DNA from: Aeromonas veronii
Lineage (GTDB): Bacteria; Pseudomonadota; Gammaproteobacteria; Enterobacterales; Aeromonadaceae
DNA: 64,000 nt
Assembly: GCF_040215105.1 (NCBI RefSeq)
Contig: NZ_CP157875.1
Location: 1,479,501-1,543,500, forward strand
Direction: 5' to 3'
The position numbers and the translations under genes are program-made. Below are positions 55,338 through 64,000 of this stretch, piece after piece (position 1 is the first letter of the stretch; each line of letters begins with the position of its first letter). The notes beneath the pieces were generated by a model. It was given only the letters and a program-made list of their open reading frames with translations, was not told the origin of the DNA and made no database searches.

Positions 55338-56240
55338 TCAGATAGCCAGGAAACCCAGGATCAGGATGGGGCCGAGCAGACTCAGAATAAAGCCAGAAAC
55401 GATGGCCACCGGCACCACCTGGATACCCCCTGACTTCTGGATCACCGGCAGGGTGAAGTCCAGTGCCGTGGCGCCCCCATAGCCGATGGCGGCGGAGGGG
55501 TGGCGGCGCATCAGCACAGGAATGATGAGGATGGCGATGAGTTCGCGACCGAGATCATTGATGAAGGCGGCGGAGCCGAGCACCGGCCCGAGCTTGTCCG
55601 CCACCAGGATGCCGGAGAGGGAATACCAGCCGAAGCTGGAGGCGAGCGCCAGGGCGTGACTCCAGGGCATGGCCAGCAGTTGGGCTGCCAGCAGGCTGCC
55701 GACCCAGCTGCTCAAGATCACGGTGGCGGCTATCTTCATGCCCCAGGGATTGAGGAGGATCTGGCGCAGCCGCATGCCGGAGTTGCGCATCTGGATGCCG
55801 ATGAGCAGCAACAACAGCATCAGCGCCCACTCGCTTAAGCGGTCGATGGGCAGGGCGCGCAAGTCTACCAGCAGGCCGAGCCCGACCCCCGCCAGCACCA
55901 CGAAGCAGAGCTGCAGTGATTCCCACAGCAGGTGCCACTTGCTCGGCATCTTGCCGTCGCTAGCCTCGTGGGTCGGCGGGCTGCGCCTGTCCAGCCACCA
56001 GAGCGCCAGCAGATTGCAGACGGTGATGGCCCCGAGCATGATGGCCGCCACCTTGAAGATCACTCCCAGGTTGGTGCCGAGGTTCTCCACATAGGCGAGC
56101 CCCAGCCCCATCAGGAACAGGATAAGGTAGACCATCTTGCCGAGGGATTGGTTGACCAGCCTGATGAGCCGAGCGGAAGAGAGGGGGACAAGATAGCCGA
56201 TCACGAGCGGCAGCAGGATCAGCAACACATTCAGCAACAT
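55338..56240 (-). CDS. lysO: Lysine exporter LysO (YbjE)
   Basis: A 300-residue inner-membrane exporter with about eight hydrophobic segments. MLLNVLLILLPLVIGYLVPL, SFGWYSLSGILVADKLGPV and GGATALDFTLPVIQKSGG match E. coli LysO/YbjE (299) in order. It exports lysine and toxic analogues. The frame opens five codons earlier at a GTG, but the ATG at 56240 has GAGG and matches the family start. Confidence 0.92.
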   Translation of the reverse strand: MLLNVLLILLPLVIGYLVPLSSARLIRLVNQSLGKMVYLILFLMGLGLAYVENLGTNLGVIFKVAAIMLGAITVCNLLALWWLDRRSPPTHEASDGKMPSKWHLLWESLQLCFVVLAGVGLGLLVDLRALPIDRLSEWALMLLLLLIGIQMRNSGMRLRQILLNPWGMKIAATVILSSWVGSLLAAQLLAMPWSHALALASSFGWYSLSGILVADKLGPVLGSAAFINDLGRELIAILIIPVLMRRHPSAAIGYGGATALDFTLPVIQKSGGIQVVPVAIVSGFILSLLGPILILGFLAI

Positions 56241-56774
56241 TGGGGCCTCGGTCACAAAACTTGGAAAAACGACACACTATCACTTCTTATTGCACAAGGG
56301 TCACAAATCCAGTGGTTTGAGCGGCTCATGCGAGGCTTTTTTACCATATTGTTGTGATTTCTGGGTAGTCTCGAATGGAAAAGTAGTCACATTCTGGCAA
56401 CGTCATCGTCAGTAAAATCAATTTCATCCTTCGAAAAGTGCCAGATGGCAGAGCGCAAGGGTGGTGAATAAAGTTGTTCTGGTCGTGATTTCGACCTGAT
56501 CGCGAAATTTTCTTGCCACTCGTGCATTGGGGGTATAAAAATGCGGTATTCGGCGCATGACAAAACTCGGATTTTATGCAGACAAACTGCTGAAAAAACC
56601 GTTAATGACCAATAAAAATACAGATAAAACACCAAATACCTCGGTTCTGTATTGTTTTTTGACTACCTGAGTGATATTTTCGCTGGAGGTTGCCATCGGT
56701 TAACGATTTGTTAAATGGACGATGGTTTGAGTCACGCCCAACGGGGCGTCTAGGGACAGACAAGGTTGTAATGG
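56241..56774. other. Long intergenic region upstream of the amino acid ABC operon
   Basis: About 530 bases, AT-rich from 56340 to 56730. It probably holds the divergent lysO and hisP-like promoters. A GGTATAAAAATGCGG stretch near 56529 and a TGAATAAAG stretch near 56463 are weak ArgR- or promoter-like matches, too poor to call. An open frame on the minus strand (56387-56635) has no family resemblance and lacks a good ribosome binding site. Confidence 0.5.
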
Positions 56775-57545
56775 ATGAGCGACGTCGCCGCACTGGAAGT
56801 TCGTGATCTGCACAAGTATTTTGGCACCCACGAAGTGCTCAAGGGCATCGATATGACCGCCCACAAGGGGGATGTCATCTCCCTGATCGGCTCCTCGGGT
56901 TCTGGGAAGTCGACCTTTCTGCGCTGCATCAATTTATTGGAAACCCCCTCGGCCGGTACCGTCTCTCTGCACGGTGAACTCATTCGCATGAAGAGCAATC
57001 GCGCTGGTGAACGCCTGCCGGAGGACATGCGCCAGGTGGAGCGGATCCGCAGCCGGCTGGCCATGGTGTTTCAGAGCTTCAATCTCTGGTCCCACATGAC
57101 CATCATGCAAAACATCATCGAAGTCCCCATCCAGGTGCTCAAGGTGCCCCGTGCCGAGGCCATCGCCAAGGCGGAGCATCTGCTCAACCGGGTGGGACTC
57201 TGGGAGCGCCGTGACTATTACCCCGGCCACCTCTCCGGCGGCCAGCAGCAGCGTGCGGCCATTGCCCGTGCGCTGGCGGTGGACCCCGATGTGATGCTGT
57301 TCGACGAGCCCACCTCGGCGCTCGATCCTGAACTGGTGGGGGAGGTACTCGGCCTGATGCGCGAGCTGGCCGAGGAGGGGCGCACCATGCTGGTGGTGAC
57401 CCACGAGATGTCATTTGCCCGGGATGTATCGAACAAGGTGATGTTCCTGCATCAGGGGCGGGTGGAGGAGGAGGGCAATCCCAAGGAGATTTTTGCCCAC
57501 CCCAAGTCTGAGCGATTCAAACAATTCATCTCCTCCATCTATTGA
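56775..57545 (+). CDS. hisP: Basic amino acid ABC transporter ATP-binding protein
   Basis: A 256-residue ATPase of the polar amino acid uptake family. Walker A is GSSGSGKST, the signature is [16 protein letters not shown], and Walker B is [14 protein letters not shown]. The [21 protein letters not shown] segment and length follow HisP. It is the first of four genes: ATPase, binding protein, two permeases. The ligand (histidine, arginine, lysine or ornithine) cannot be decided from sequence alone, so the symbol reflects the closest E. coli relatives. Confidence 0.85.
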   Translation: MSDVAALEVRDLHKYFGTHEVLKGIDMTAHKGDVISLIGSSGSGKSTFLRCINLLETPSAGTVSLHGELIRMKSNRAGERLPEDMRQVERIRSRLAMVFQSFNLWSHMTIMQNIIEVPIQVLKVPRAEAIAKAEHLLNRVGLWERRDYYPGHLSGGQQQRAAIARALAVDPDVMLFDEPTSALDPELVGEVLGLMRELAEEGRTMLVVTHEMSFARDVSNKVMFLHQGRVEEEGNPKEIFAHPKSERFKQFISSIY

Positions 57546-57609
57546 TGGCGGGCGTTATTTTCAACAAGCTGCACTTTCAACGATCGACGTGTTTATCAAG
57601 GAGAGATAC

Positions 57610-58383
57610 ATGAACAAGCTGATGCTGGCGACTGCCATTGTGACCGCCCTGTCTTCCGGCAGCCTGATGGCCAAGGAGTGGAAAGAGGTGCGGATCGGGG
57701 TTGAGGGTGCCTACCCCCCCTTCTCCTGGACCGAGCCGAGCGGCGAGGTGAAAGGCTTTGACATCGACATCGCCAACGCCCTGTGCGAAGAGATGAAGGT
57801 CAAGTGTACCCTGATCAAACAGGACTGGGATGGCATCATCCCGGCGCTGCTGTCGCGCAAATATGACGCCATCATCGCCACCATGGACATCACCGAAGAG
57901 CGCAAGAAGAAGGTGGACTTCACCCAGAAGTACCAGCACATTCCGGCCCGCTTCGCAGCCAAGAAGGGCACCGAGGTGAAACTGGAGAAAGCCTTCATGG
58001 ATGGCAAGACCATCGCCGTGCAGCGCGCCACCTCCATGGATACCTACATCACCGACAACTTCCCCAATGCCACCATCAAGCGCTACGGCACTGCCGACGA
58101 GGCCTATCTCGACTTGAAATCCGGCCGGGTTGACTACGTGATGGCCGATTCTGCCGCCATCAGCGACGGCTTGCTGAAGAAAGAAGGGGGCGATGCCTTC
58201 GAGTTCGTCGGCCCGAAACTGACCGATCCCAAGTGGTTTGGCGAGGGTGCCGGCATTGCGGTGCGCAAGGCTGACAAGGATCTGAAAGAGAAATTCAACG
58301 CTGCCATCCTGGCACTGCGTGCGAATGGCAAGTACAAGGCGATCAACGACAAGTACTTCGACTTCGACGTCTACGGCGAATAA
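57610..58383 (+). CDS. Periplasmic amino acid-binding protein (HisJ/ArgT-like)
   Basis: A 257-residue secreted binding protein. It has a signal peptide (LMLATAIVTALSSGSLMA). The family motif GAYPPFSWTEPSGEVKGFDIDIANALCEEM is near the mature N-terminus, and AIIATMDITEERKKKVDFT and VDYVMADSAAI follow. This is the lysine/arginine/ornithine/histidine subgroup. AAGGAGAG precedes the ATG. It delivers its ligand to the permeases encoded downstream. Confidence 0.92.
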   Translation: MNKLMLATAIVTALSSGSLMAKEWKEVRIGVEGAYPPFSWTEPSGEVKGFDIDIANALCEEMKVKCTLIKQDWDGIIPALLSRKYDAIIATMDITEERKKKVDFTQKYQHIPARFAAKKGTEVKLEKAFMDGKTIAVQRATSMDTYITDNFPNATIKRYGTADEAYLDLKSGRVDYVMADSAAISDGLLKKEGGDAFEFVGPKLTDPKWFGEGAGIAVRKADKDLKEKFNAAILALRANGKYKAINDKYFDFDVYGE

Positions 58384-58606
58384 CGACCATTCGGGTGGTG
58401 GTCCCGTCGATGGGGCTACCGCCAGTCGTCATCAGGCCCGTTGGCTCCCGCCGGGAGTGGCGGGCCTACTTGATTGCAATGAAGCTGTATCTGGTTGATT
58501 TGACAATGCCGGCCTCGTCGAACACGACGCGACGGGTGGCATGACATGGATCTGACAAGGATATGAAGCTGCTGATTGAGCCCACTCAATGGCGATGGAG
58601 CCGCAT

Positions 58607-59347
58607 ATGTTTGACTTGAAAGGATACGAAGCCTCCCTGCTGGAGGGGGCCTGGGTCACCCTGGAAGTGGCGCTCGCCTCCCTGCTGCTGGCCCTGCTAC
58701 TCGGCATGCTGGGGGCGCTGGCAAAGCTCTCTCCCTACCGCTGGGCGCGCGGAATAGCCGCCGGCTACACCACCCTCATTCGCGGCATACCTGATCTGGT
58801 GCTGATGATGCTGCTGTTCTTCGGCGGCCAGGTGCTCATCAACAACTTCTGCACCTGGGTCAACGAGAGCTACAACAACTATCTGCTGGCGAGCAATCCG
58901 AACCAGGAATGGGTCTCCTTGCTGCCGGATTACATCGACATCAGTCCCTTTGCGGCCGGGGTCGCCACCATCGGCTTCATCTTCGGCGCCTACATGACCG
59001 AAACCTTCCGCGGTGCCATCCTGGCGGTGGACAAGGGAGAGCTCGAGGCCGCTCGCGCCTTCGGCATGCGGGCTCGCCAGGTGTTTGTGCGGATCCTCTT
59101 CCCCCAGATGATGCGCCACGCCCTGCCGGGCTTTGGCAACAACTGGCTGGTGCTGCTCAAGACCACGGCGCTGGTCTCCATCATCGGGCTCGATGACATG
59201 GTGCGCAAGGCGTCGCTGGCGGCGGGTTCGACCCAGTTGCCCTTCACCTTCTACATGGCCGTGGCGCTGATCTTCCTGGTCTTCACCGCCGTCTCCACCT
59301 CGGCGCTCAAGTGGGCCGAACGTCACTACGCCATCAAAACGAGGTAA
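58607..59347 (+). CDS. hisQ: Amino acid ABC transporter permease (HisQ-like)
   Basis: A 246-residue permease. LEGAWVTLEVALASLLLALLLG, YTTLIRGIPDLVLMMLLFF and the EAA loop GELEAARAFGMRARQVFVRILFPQM match HisQ. Start choice: GGAG six bases before the ATG at 58607 supports it over an upstream codon. The insert NESYNNYLLASNPNQEW between the second and third segments is longer than in E. coli HisQ (228). It pairs with the next gene. Confidence 0.9.
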   Translation: MFDLKGYEASLLEGAWVTLEVALASLLLALLLGMLGALAKLSPYRWARGIAAGYTTLIRGIPDLVLMMLLFFGGQVLINNFCTWVNESYNNYLLASNPNQEWVSLLPDYIDISPFAAGVATIGFIFGAYMTETFRGAILAVDKGELEAARAFGMRARQVFVRILFPQMMRHALPGFGNNWLVLLKTTALVSIIGLDDMVRKASLAAGSTQLPFTFYMAVALIFLVFTAVSTSALKWAERHYAIKTR

Positions 59348-59350
59348 GCC

Positions 59351-60043
59351 ATGGACTTCTCAATCATCCTCAAGGAGTGGCCCACCTACTGGCAGGGGCT
59401 CTACACCACGGTATTGCTGGTGGCGGGCTCCCTTGCACTCGGGTTGGCGCTGGCCATTCCTCTCGGCATCTTGCGCAACAGCCGCAACTGGCTGATCAAG
59501 GGGCCGATCTGGGCCTATATCTACTTCTTCCGTGGCACCCCGCTGCTGGTGCAACTGTTCATCATCTACTACGGCGCCGCCCAGTGGGAGTGGCTCAGAA
59601 ACAGCATCGCCTGGGATCTGTTCGCCCAGGCCTGGTTCTGCGCCTTGCTGGCGTTCACCCTGAACACCGGTGCCTATACCGCCGAGATCGTGCGTGGGGC
59701 CGTGATGAACATGCCCAAGGGACAGATTGAAGCGGCCAATGCCTTTGGCATGACCCGCTGGCAGACCCTCACCCGCATCATCCTGCCGAACTCCTTCCGC
59801 CGTGCGTTGCCCGCCTACAGCAACGAGGTGATCTTCATGCTGCAGGGCTCGGCGGTGGCGGGCATCGTCACCATCGTCGATCTCACCGGCGCGGCGCGGA
59901 TCATCAACTCCCGCTACTACAGCCCGTTCGAGGCCTTCCTGACTGCAGGCCTGCTCTACATGCTGCTGACCTTCGTCATCGTCTGGCTGTTCAAGAAGTG
60001 GGAAGCCCGCTGGCATGCCCACCTGCGCCCCCGCAGCGTGTAG
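59351..60043 (+). CDS. hisM: Amino acid ABC transporter permease (HisM-like)
   Basis: A 230-residue permease with five to six membrane segments. YWQGLYTTVLLVAGSLALGLAL, YIYFFRGTPLLVQLFIIYYG and the EAA loop GQIEAANAFGMTRWQTLTRIILP follow HisM. It starts three bases after the hisQ-like stop, with AGGTAAGCC before the ATG. It is the last gene of the operon, which has a hairpin terminator just beyond. Confidence 0.9.
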   Translation: MDFSIILKEWPTYWQGLYTTVLLVAGSLALGLALAIPLGILRNSRNWLIKGPIWAYIYFFRGTPLLVQLFIIYYGAAQWEWLRNSIAWDLFAQAWFCALLAFTLNTGAYTAEIVRGAVMNMPKGQIEAANAFGMTRWQTLTRIILPNSFRRALPAYSNEVIFMLQGSAVAGIVTIVDLTGAARIINSRYYSPFEAFLTAGLLYMLLTFVIVWLFKKWEARWHAHLRPRSV

Positions 60044-60066
60044 CGGATGCAAAGGCCATGAACAAC

Positions 60067-60091
60067 AAAGCCCGCAATCGCGGGCTTTTTT
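60067..60091 (+). terminator. Terminator after hisM-like gene
   Basis: AAAGCCCGC/GCGGGCTTT stem with AATC loop, followed by TTT. Confidence 0.9.
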
Positions 60092-60114
60092 GTTCATGTT
60101 TCCAGGATGATGGC

Positions 60115-60756
60115 TCAGCGCCCCAGATATTCCCGATCGAAGAAGGTATTGACCCAATGGGGGCGGTAGACGGCGAGCAGGGTCATGGCCATGCCGTTGA
60201 GCAGGGCCTCGGGGAAGAGCAGCAGCGGCCAGATGGAGAGATAGTCGCTGCTGATGGTTTGCCAGCCGTATCGGCCATCCAACCCCATCCAGAGGGCGCT
60301 GGCGATCACCTTGACCGAGATGGCGAGCGCACCGCCGAGGAAGGCGGCCACGAACAGGTAGACAAACAGGTGGCGGGGCAGCCAGGCCCAGCTCGCCAGA
60401 AAGAGCAGCCAGCTGGTGGCGACCGGCAGGGCGATGCCAAGCAGCGCCTGCCAGCCAAAGTCTGCCAAGTCCGTGACGCCGAAGCAGCCGAGGATCAGCA
60501 GGGTGAGGCTGGGTGCCAGCAGGGCGAGGCGCCAGCCCAGCAGCAGGGTCAGGGCGGTCAGGCCGAGAAAATGGATCTCGAGCCCCTCGTGCAATCCCGC
60601 CCGCAGCACCCAGAGGGGGATCAGGGCGATGGCGCTGCCGAGGCAAAGATGCTGATAGAGGGGGTTGGCATGGAGGGTGCGCAGCAGCGGGCCATTCAGG
60701 CTGAAGGCGAGCAGTACCAGCCAGAGCAGCAGGGCGGCGACTTGTCCGTCAGTCAT
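60115..60756 (-). CDS. CbiM-like (energy-coupling factor permease family) membrane protein
   Basis: A 213-residue, very hydrophobic protein with about six membrane segments. LEIHFLGLTALTLLLGW, HLFVYLFVAAFLGGALAI and LLFPEALLNGMAMTLLAVYRPHWV fit the CbiM/ECF-permease-like group of gammaproteobacteria. In other genomes CbiM is part of cobalt ECF transporters with an ATPase. No ATPase or CbiQ/CbiO gene is in this window, so it may act alone or with distant partners. AAGGACGC precedes the ATG. Confidence 0.75.
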   Translation of the reverse strand: MTDGQVAALLLWLVLLAFSLNGPLLRTLHANPLYQHLCLGSAIALIPLWVLRAGLHEGLEIHFLGLTALTLLLGWRLALLAPSLTLLILGCFGVTDLADFGWQALLGIALPVATSWLLFLASWAWLPRHLFVYLFVAAFLGGALAISVKVIASALWMGLDGRYGWQTISSDYLSIWPLLLFPEALLNGMAMTLLAVYRPHWVNTFFDREYLGR

Positions 60757-60833
60757 GGCAGCGTCCTTGGCCTGTGACGAGGGAGGGGGCGGCTGAAGAA
60801 AAGGGCTGACCCGAGAGGGCCAGCCCTTTGTCA

Positions 60834-61613
60834 TCAATATTTGACGTTGGGGTGGTACTTGCCAAGGATGGCCTGGACCCTGTCCATGGTCTCCTTGCTG
60901 GGGGGCTTGATCCCGGTGAGATCATAGTGATCGCCCAGCACGTCCCATTTGTGCTTGCCAAGCTCGTGGTAGGGCAACAGCTCCACCTTCTCCACGCACT
61001 CTCCCAACTCGGCGATGAACTGGCCGAGCCCCTCGGCACTCTCGTCATCGTCGGACCAGGTGGGCACCACCACGTAGCGGATCCACATGGTCTGGCCCCT
61101 GGCCGCCAGGTAGCGGGCAAATTCCAGGGTGTATTTGTTGCTGACGTGGGTGAGGGGAATGTGCTTCTCGTCGTTGATCTGCTTGATGTCGAGCAGCACC
61201 AGATCGGTGTTGTCCAGCACCCGGTCGAGCAATTCATCGTAGTGGCGCACGAAACCGTTGGTGTCGAGACAGGTGTGGATCCCTTGTGCCTTGCAGGCGC
61301 TGAACAGCTCGGCGATGAACTCCTGTTGCAGCATGGCTTCCCCACCGGAGGCGGTGACGCCACCGCCGGAGGCATTCATGAAGTGGCGATAGCTGGTGAG
61401 ATCCTTCATCAGTTCGGGCACCGTCACCTCGCGACCGCCCTGGGTGTCCCAGGTGTCCCGGTTGTGACAATACTTGCAGCGCATCAGGCAGCCTTGCATG
61501 AACACGATGAAGCGGATGCCGGGGCCATCGACGGTGCCGCAGGTCTCAACGGAATGGATACGGCCAATAACGTCGGTGCTGCTGATGGCCGGGATCCGGT
61601 TTGTGACTGACAT
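60834..61613 (-). CDS. pflA: Pyruvate formate-lyase 1-activating enzyme (radical SAM)
   Basis: A 259-residue radical SAM enzyme that installs the glycyl radical on pyruvate formate-lyase. The start [27 protein letters not shown] is the family's, and the CLMRCKYC cluster gives the three Fe-S cysteines. [11 protein letters not shown] and [13 protein letters not shown] follow. E. coli PflA has 246 residues. The ATG at 61613 has GGAG. pflB is not adjacent here: upstream is a GGDEF/EAL gene on the same strand. Confidence 0.93.
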   Translation of the reverse strand: MSVTNRIPAISSTDVIGRIHSVETCGTVDGPGIRFIVFMQGCLMRCKYCHNRDTWDTQGGREVTVPELMKDLTSYRHFMNASGGGVTASGGEAMLQQEFIAELFSACKAQGIHTCLDTNGFVRHYDELLDRVLDNTDLVLLDIKQINDEKHIPLTHVSNKYTLEFARYLAARGQTMWIRYVVVPTWSDDDESAEGLGQFIAELGECVEKVELLPYHELGKHKWDVLGDHYDLTGIKPPSKETMDRVQAILGKYHPNVKY

Positions 61614-61689
61614 AGACGACTCCAATAGTTCGTGCTGGGGGCGAGCAGGTCGTTATTTTATTACAAAAGGCCCTATAAATCCTACCTGT

Positions 61690-64000
61690 TTAGCCCAGGG
61701 GGCTCGCACCGAGCAGACTCTCCAGCGCCTTGACCGACAGGGGGCGGCTGGTCAGGAAGCCTTGATAGTGCTGGCACCCCAGCCCCTTGAGGACGCCAAG
61801 CTGCTCTTCATCCTCCACCCCCTCGGCGGTCACGGTGAAGCGAAACACCTTGGCCAAATCCAGGATGGCCTTGACGATGGCCCTGTCCTGTTCGCTGTGC
61901 ACCAGCGTCTGGATGAAGCTCCTGTCCAGTTTGACCTCATCGGCGGGCAAATCGCGCAAATAGGCGAGGGAGGAGTAGCCGGTGCCAAAATCATCGATGG
62001 AGATGAGGATGCCGAGGGCTTTCAGTTGGCGGATCCGGGCAATACTCTCCAGCCGGTTTTCCAGCACCACGGACTCGGTCACTTCCAGCAGCAGGCGGGA
62101 AGGGGGCACCCCGGTGTCGCGCAATATATATTCCACCTGCTGCACGAAGCCGGTGGTGTGGAATTGACGAGCGCTGACGTTGACCGACAGGTGAGGAATG
62201 GCGAGGCCGTTGTTGAGCCAGAAACTGTATTGGGCGCAGGCGGTCTTCATCACCCAGTAGCCGATCTCCTGAATGAGCGTGGTCTCCTCGGCGACCGGAA
62301 TGAAGTCGCCGGGCGGCACCATGGTGCCATCGCTCTTCTGCCAGCGCACCAGGGCCTCCACCCCGGAGAGACTGCCATTGTCGACCCGGTATTGAGGTTG
62401 GTAGTGCAGCACCAGTTCGTTGTTGCGAAGGGCGTCCCGCAGCTGGTTGTTCAGGGCCAGCTTGCTTTTCTCCTTCTCCGCCATGGCTTCGCTGAAGAAG
62501 ACATAGTTGCCCTGGCCGGCCCGCTTGGCCATGTGGGCGGCGGTATCGGCCTGTTGCATCAGGACGAGGTGATCCTTGTCCTCGTCGCTGAAGAGGCTGA
62601 TCCCCACCGAGGCGCTGCAGTGCAGCTTGTGATCCCCCACATCGAAGGGGTTGCGGAACATCCCCATCAGCTCGCGGGCGAAGTGCTCCGCCAGGATCTT
62701 GGCGGTCACATACCCCTGGCCGAGGGCGGTAAACAGCAGGGCAAACTCATCCCCCGAGGTGCGGGCCAGCACCAGATTCTCCTGGGGCAGGGACTTGAGT
62801 CTGATCACCACGGCCTGGAGCAGCAGATCGCCACAGGCGTGGCCGAGGGAGTCATTGACCGACTTGAAGTTATCCAGATCCAGCAGCAGCAGGGCGCCCC
62901 ATTGCCCGGTCGGGTGTTGCAGGGTGCGCTGCATGATGTCGTTCAGGCTGCGCCGGTTGTAGAGATCGCAGAGATCGTCGTAGTAGGCCAGGCGCTCGAT
63001 ATGGTGGGCCGCCTCCTTCTCGCTGCTGATGTCGTGGAAGCTGCAGACGAAATGGCTGATCTCCTCCTCTTCCTTGACCCCGGTCACCATGAGCCGAACC
63101 GGGAAGAGGTGCCCGCTCTTGTGCAGGCACTGCTCCTCCCCAAGCCAGTAACCCTCGTTGTTGACGGCGGTGGTGACGTCCGCTTTCAGGCTGTCCCCAT
63201 AGTAGGTCGGGCGCAGCTTGGTGATGTGCAGGCCTATCATCTCATCCCCCTCGAACCCGGTGACGCGGGTGAAGGAGTCATTGACCTTGAGGATGATGCC
63301 GTCCTGATCCATCACCAGCAGGCCGTCATGGGTGTTGAAGGCGACTTCCGCCAGGCGCAGGGCCACATCGGTGGCGAGGCGCTGCAACTCGATGGCGGCC
63401 CGCGCCCGCTGGCCGCTCAGGATATCGAGCACGGGGATGGGATCTGCGATGGGCTCATCGAGCAGCAGGGTGAGCTGGCCGAAGGGGTCTCCCGGCTGAC
63501 TGGAGAGGGGGATGCCGATGTAACCCCTGGCCTTGAGGGCGTTGAGCTGCTCGGCCTGCGGGTAGCGCTGGGGCAGATCGTCGATGTAGAGGGCCTGGCC
63601 GTGACGGAAGATCTCGAGTCCGGGGCCGGCTTCCAGCCGCAGGGGTTTGACGGTGGAGAAGGTTTCTCCTTCCAGGGTGCAGCGCGGGATGATCCAGAGC
63701 TCCTGACCGCGGGGTTGGAACTCGGCGAGCCAGCCGATGCGGGCACCGCTGATACCCATGGCCCAGTGGAGCAAGGCCCGGCAATAGTCGTGTCCCGTCT
63801 TGAGGGCGAGATCCGCAGGCGGGGTCAGGGTGGGGGCCTCGGTCATCACCGGCTCGGGTTGCCAGTGGCCGAGCAACTGGGCGCAGTGTCGCACCAGTTG
63901 CAGCGCCTCTTCGCCGGGCAGGGTCGACTCCAGGTATTCGAGACTGAGGACGCCGATGAGCTTCTCCTGCTCCAGCAGGGCGCCGTCCAGGCGAGAGCAG
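61690..64000 (-). CDS. GAF/PAS/GGDEF/EAL protein, bifunctional c-di-GMP enzyme (5' end outside window)
   Basis: The frame is still open at the window end, so the N-terminus is missing. Visible parts: GAF-like sensor regions (about 63200-64000), a PAS domain (about 62990-63370, HDGLLVMDQDGIILKVNDSFTR), GGDEF (about 62520-62980) and EAL (about 61720-62420). The diguanylate cyclase motif reads SGDEF rather than GGDEF. The phosphodiesterase motif EALVRW (62341-62358), LLLEVTES and IDDFGTGYSSL are intact. The likely net activity is c-di-GMP breakdown; cyclase activity is uncertain. Confidence 0.9.
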   Translation of the reverse strand, partial: CSRLDGALLEQEKLIGVLSLEYLESTLPGEEALQLVRHCAQLLGHWQPEPVMTEAPTLTPPADLALKTGHDYCRALLHWAMGISGARIGWLAEFQPRGQELWIIPRCTLEGETFSTVKPLRLEAGPGLEIFRHGQALYIDDLPQRYPQAEQLNALKARGYIGIPLSSQPGDPFGQLTLLLDEPIADPIPVLDILSGQRARAAIELQRLATDVALRLAEVAFNTHDGLLVMDQDGIILKVNDSFTRVTGFEGDEMIGLHITKLRPTYYGDSLKADVTTAVNNEGYWLGEEQCLHKSGHLFPVRLMVTGVKEEEEISHFVCSFHDISSEKEAAHHIERLAYYDDLCDLYNRRSLNDIMQRTLQHPTGQWGALLLLDLDNFKSVNDSLGHACGDLLLQAVVIRLKSLPQENLVLARTSGDEFALLFTALGQGYVTAKILAEHFARELMGMFRNPFDVGDHKLHCSASVGISLFSDEDKDHLVLMQQADTAAHMAKRAGQGNYVFFSEAMAEKEKSKLALNNQLRDALRNNELVLHYQPQYRVDNGSLSGVEALVRWQKSDGTMVPPGDFIPVAEETTLIQEIGYWVMKTACAQYSFWLNNGLAIPHLSVNVSARQFHTTGFVQQVEYILRDTGVPPSRLLLEVTESVVLENRLESIARIRQLKALGILISIDDFGTGYSSLAYLRDLPADEVKLDRSFIQTLVHSEQDRAIVKAILDLAKVFRFTVTAEGVEDEEQLGVLKGLGCQHYQGFLTSRPLSVKALESLLGASPLG

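Noticed and set aside
56460..56545. ArgR boxes upstream of the amino acid ABC operon
   Set aside because: Only single half-sites match the consensus.
56387..56635. 82-codon minus-strand frame in the lysO-hisP spacer
   Set aside because: No family resemblance or ribosome binding site, and it lies in AT-rich promoter DNA.

Overview
The window reads as a stretch of a gammaproteobacterial chromosome, most likely Aeromonas. It is GC-rich and densely coded. Its proteins resemble enterobacterial and Vibrio families (GlpTQDRKF, MalEFGK, YejKLM, MaoP/HdfR, BepA/PerM, HisQM, AcpH), but gene order often differs from E. coli. Surface proteins such as a GlyGly-CTERM protease also fit Aeromonas/Vibrio/Shewanella. 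The genus is an inference from gene content. No rRNA, tRNA, insertion sequence, prophage or CRISPR array was seen.

Layout. 1-5140: 3' end of a LysR regulator, GyrI-like protein, RsmS/YbaM-like protein, acyl-CoA thioesterase, small secreted protein, DMT exporter, YebE-like protein and a MocR-type regulator. 5261-8097: cydA-cydB-cydX for a cytochrome bd oxidase, divergent from the MocR gene and separated from it by repeated GTTATAG elements. 8169-9341: MFS transporter. 9480-10800: an AT-rich islet holding one DUF4263/Shedu-like nuclease gene. 10867-14743: aldo/keto reductase (DkgB), small oxygenase/VOC/GFA proteins, a DUF6404-like membrane protein and a LysR regulator. 14857-22967: the glycerol-3-phosphate regulon in one block (glpFK divergent from glpT, glpR, glpD, glpQ). 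23311-25655: aroF-tyrA with TyrR boxes. 25823-27057: maoP-hdfR. 27349-27831: ecotin.

28030-36740 is a five-gene block on the minus strand: hemoglobin-type TonB receptor, exported oligopeptidase B-like peptidase, M36-like metalloprotease with P-domain and GlyGly-CTERM tail, and two DUF1566 proteins. Fur-like boxes lie upstream. I read it as an iron-regulated protein-degradation and uptake operon, and it is the best candidate here for a little-described system.

36923-40171: yejM/yejL divergent from yejK. 40566-45579: malE-malF-malG-malK. 45741-50617: alpha/beta hydrolase, MipA/OmpV protein, perM, TusA-like protein and bepA. 50743-56240: thioredoxin-like lipoprotein, ArsC-like reductase, DUF2069 protein, penicillin V acylase-like Ntn hydrolase, AcpH, an IadA-like amidohydrolase with an altered metal site, and the lysine exporter LysO. 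56775-60043: a basic amino acid ABC transporter. 60115-64000: CbiM-like permease, pflA, and a GAF/PAS/GGDEF/EAL protein that runs off the window end.

Most of the window is housekeeping metabolism and transport. The accessory signals are the Shedu-like islet, the TonB-receptor/peptidase operon, the altered IadA-like enzyme and the MocR-controlled bd oxidase. Coordinates and start choices come from reading the sequence. Family names come from remembered similarity and motifs, not from database searches.
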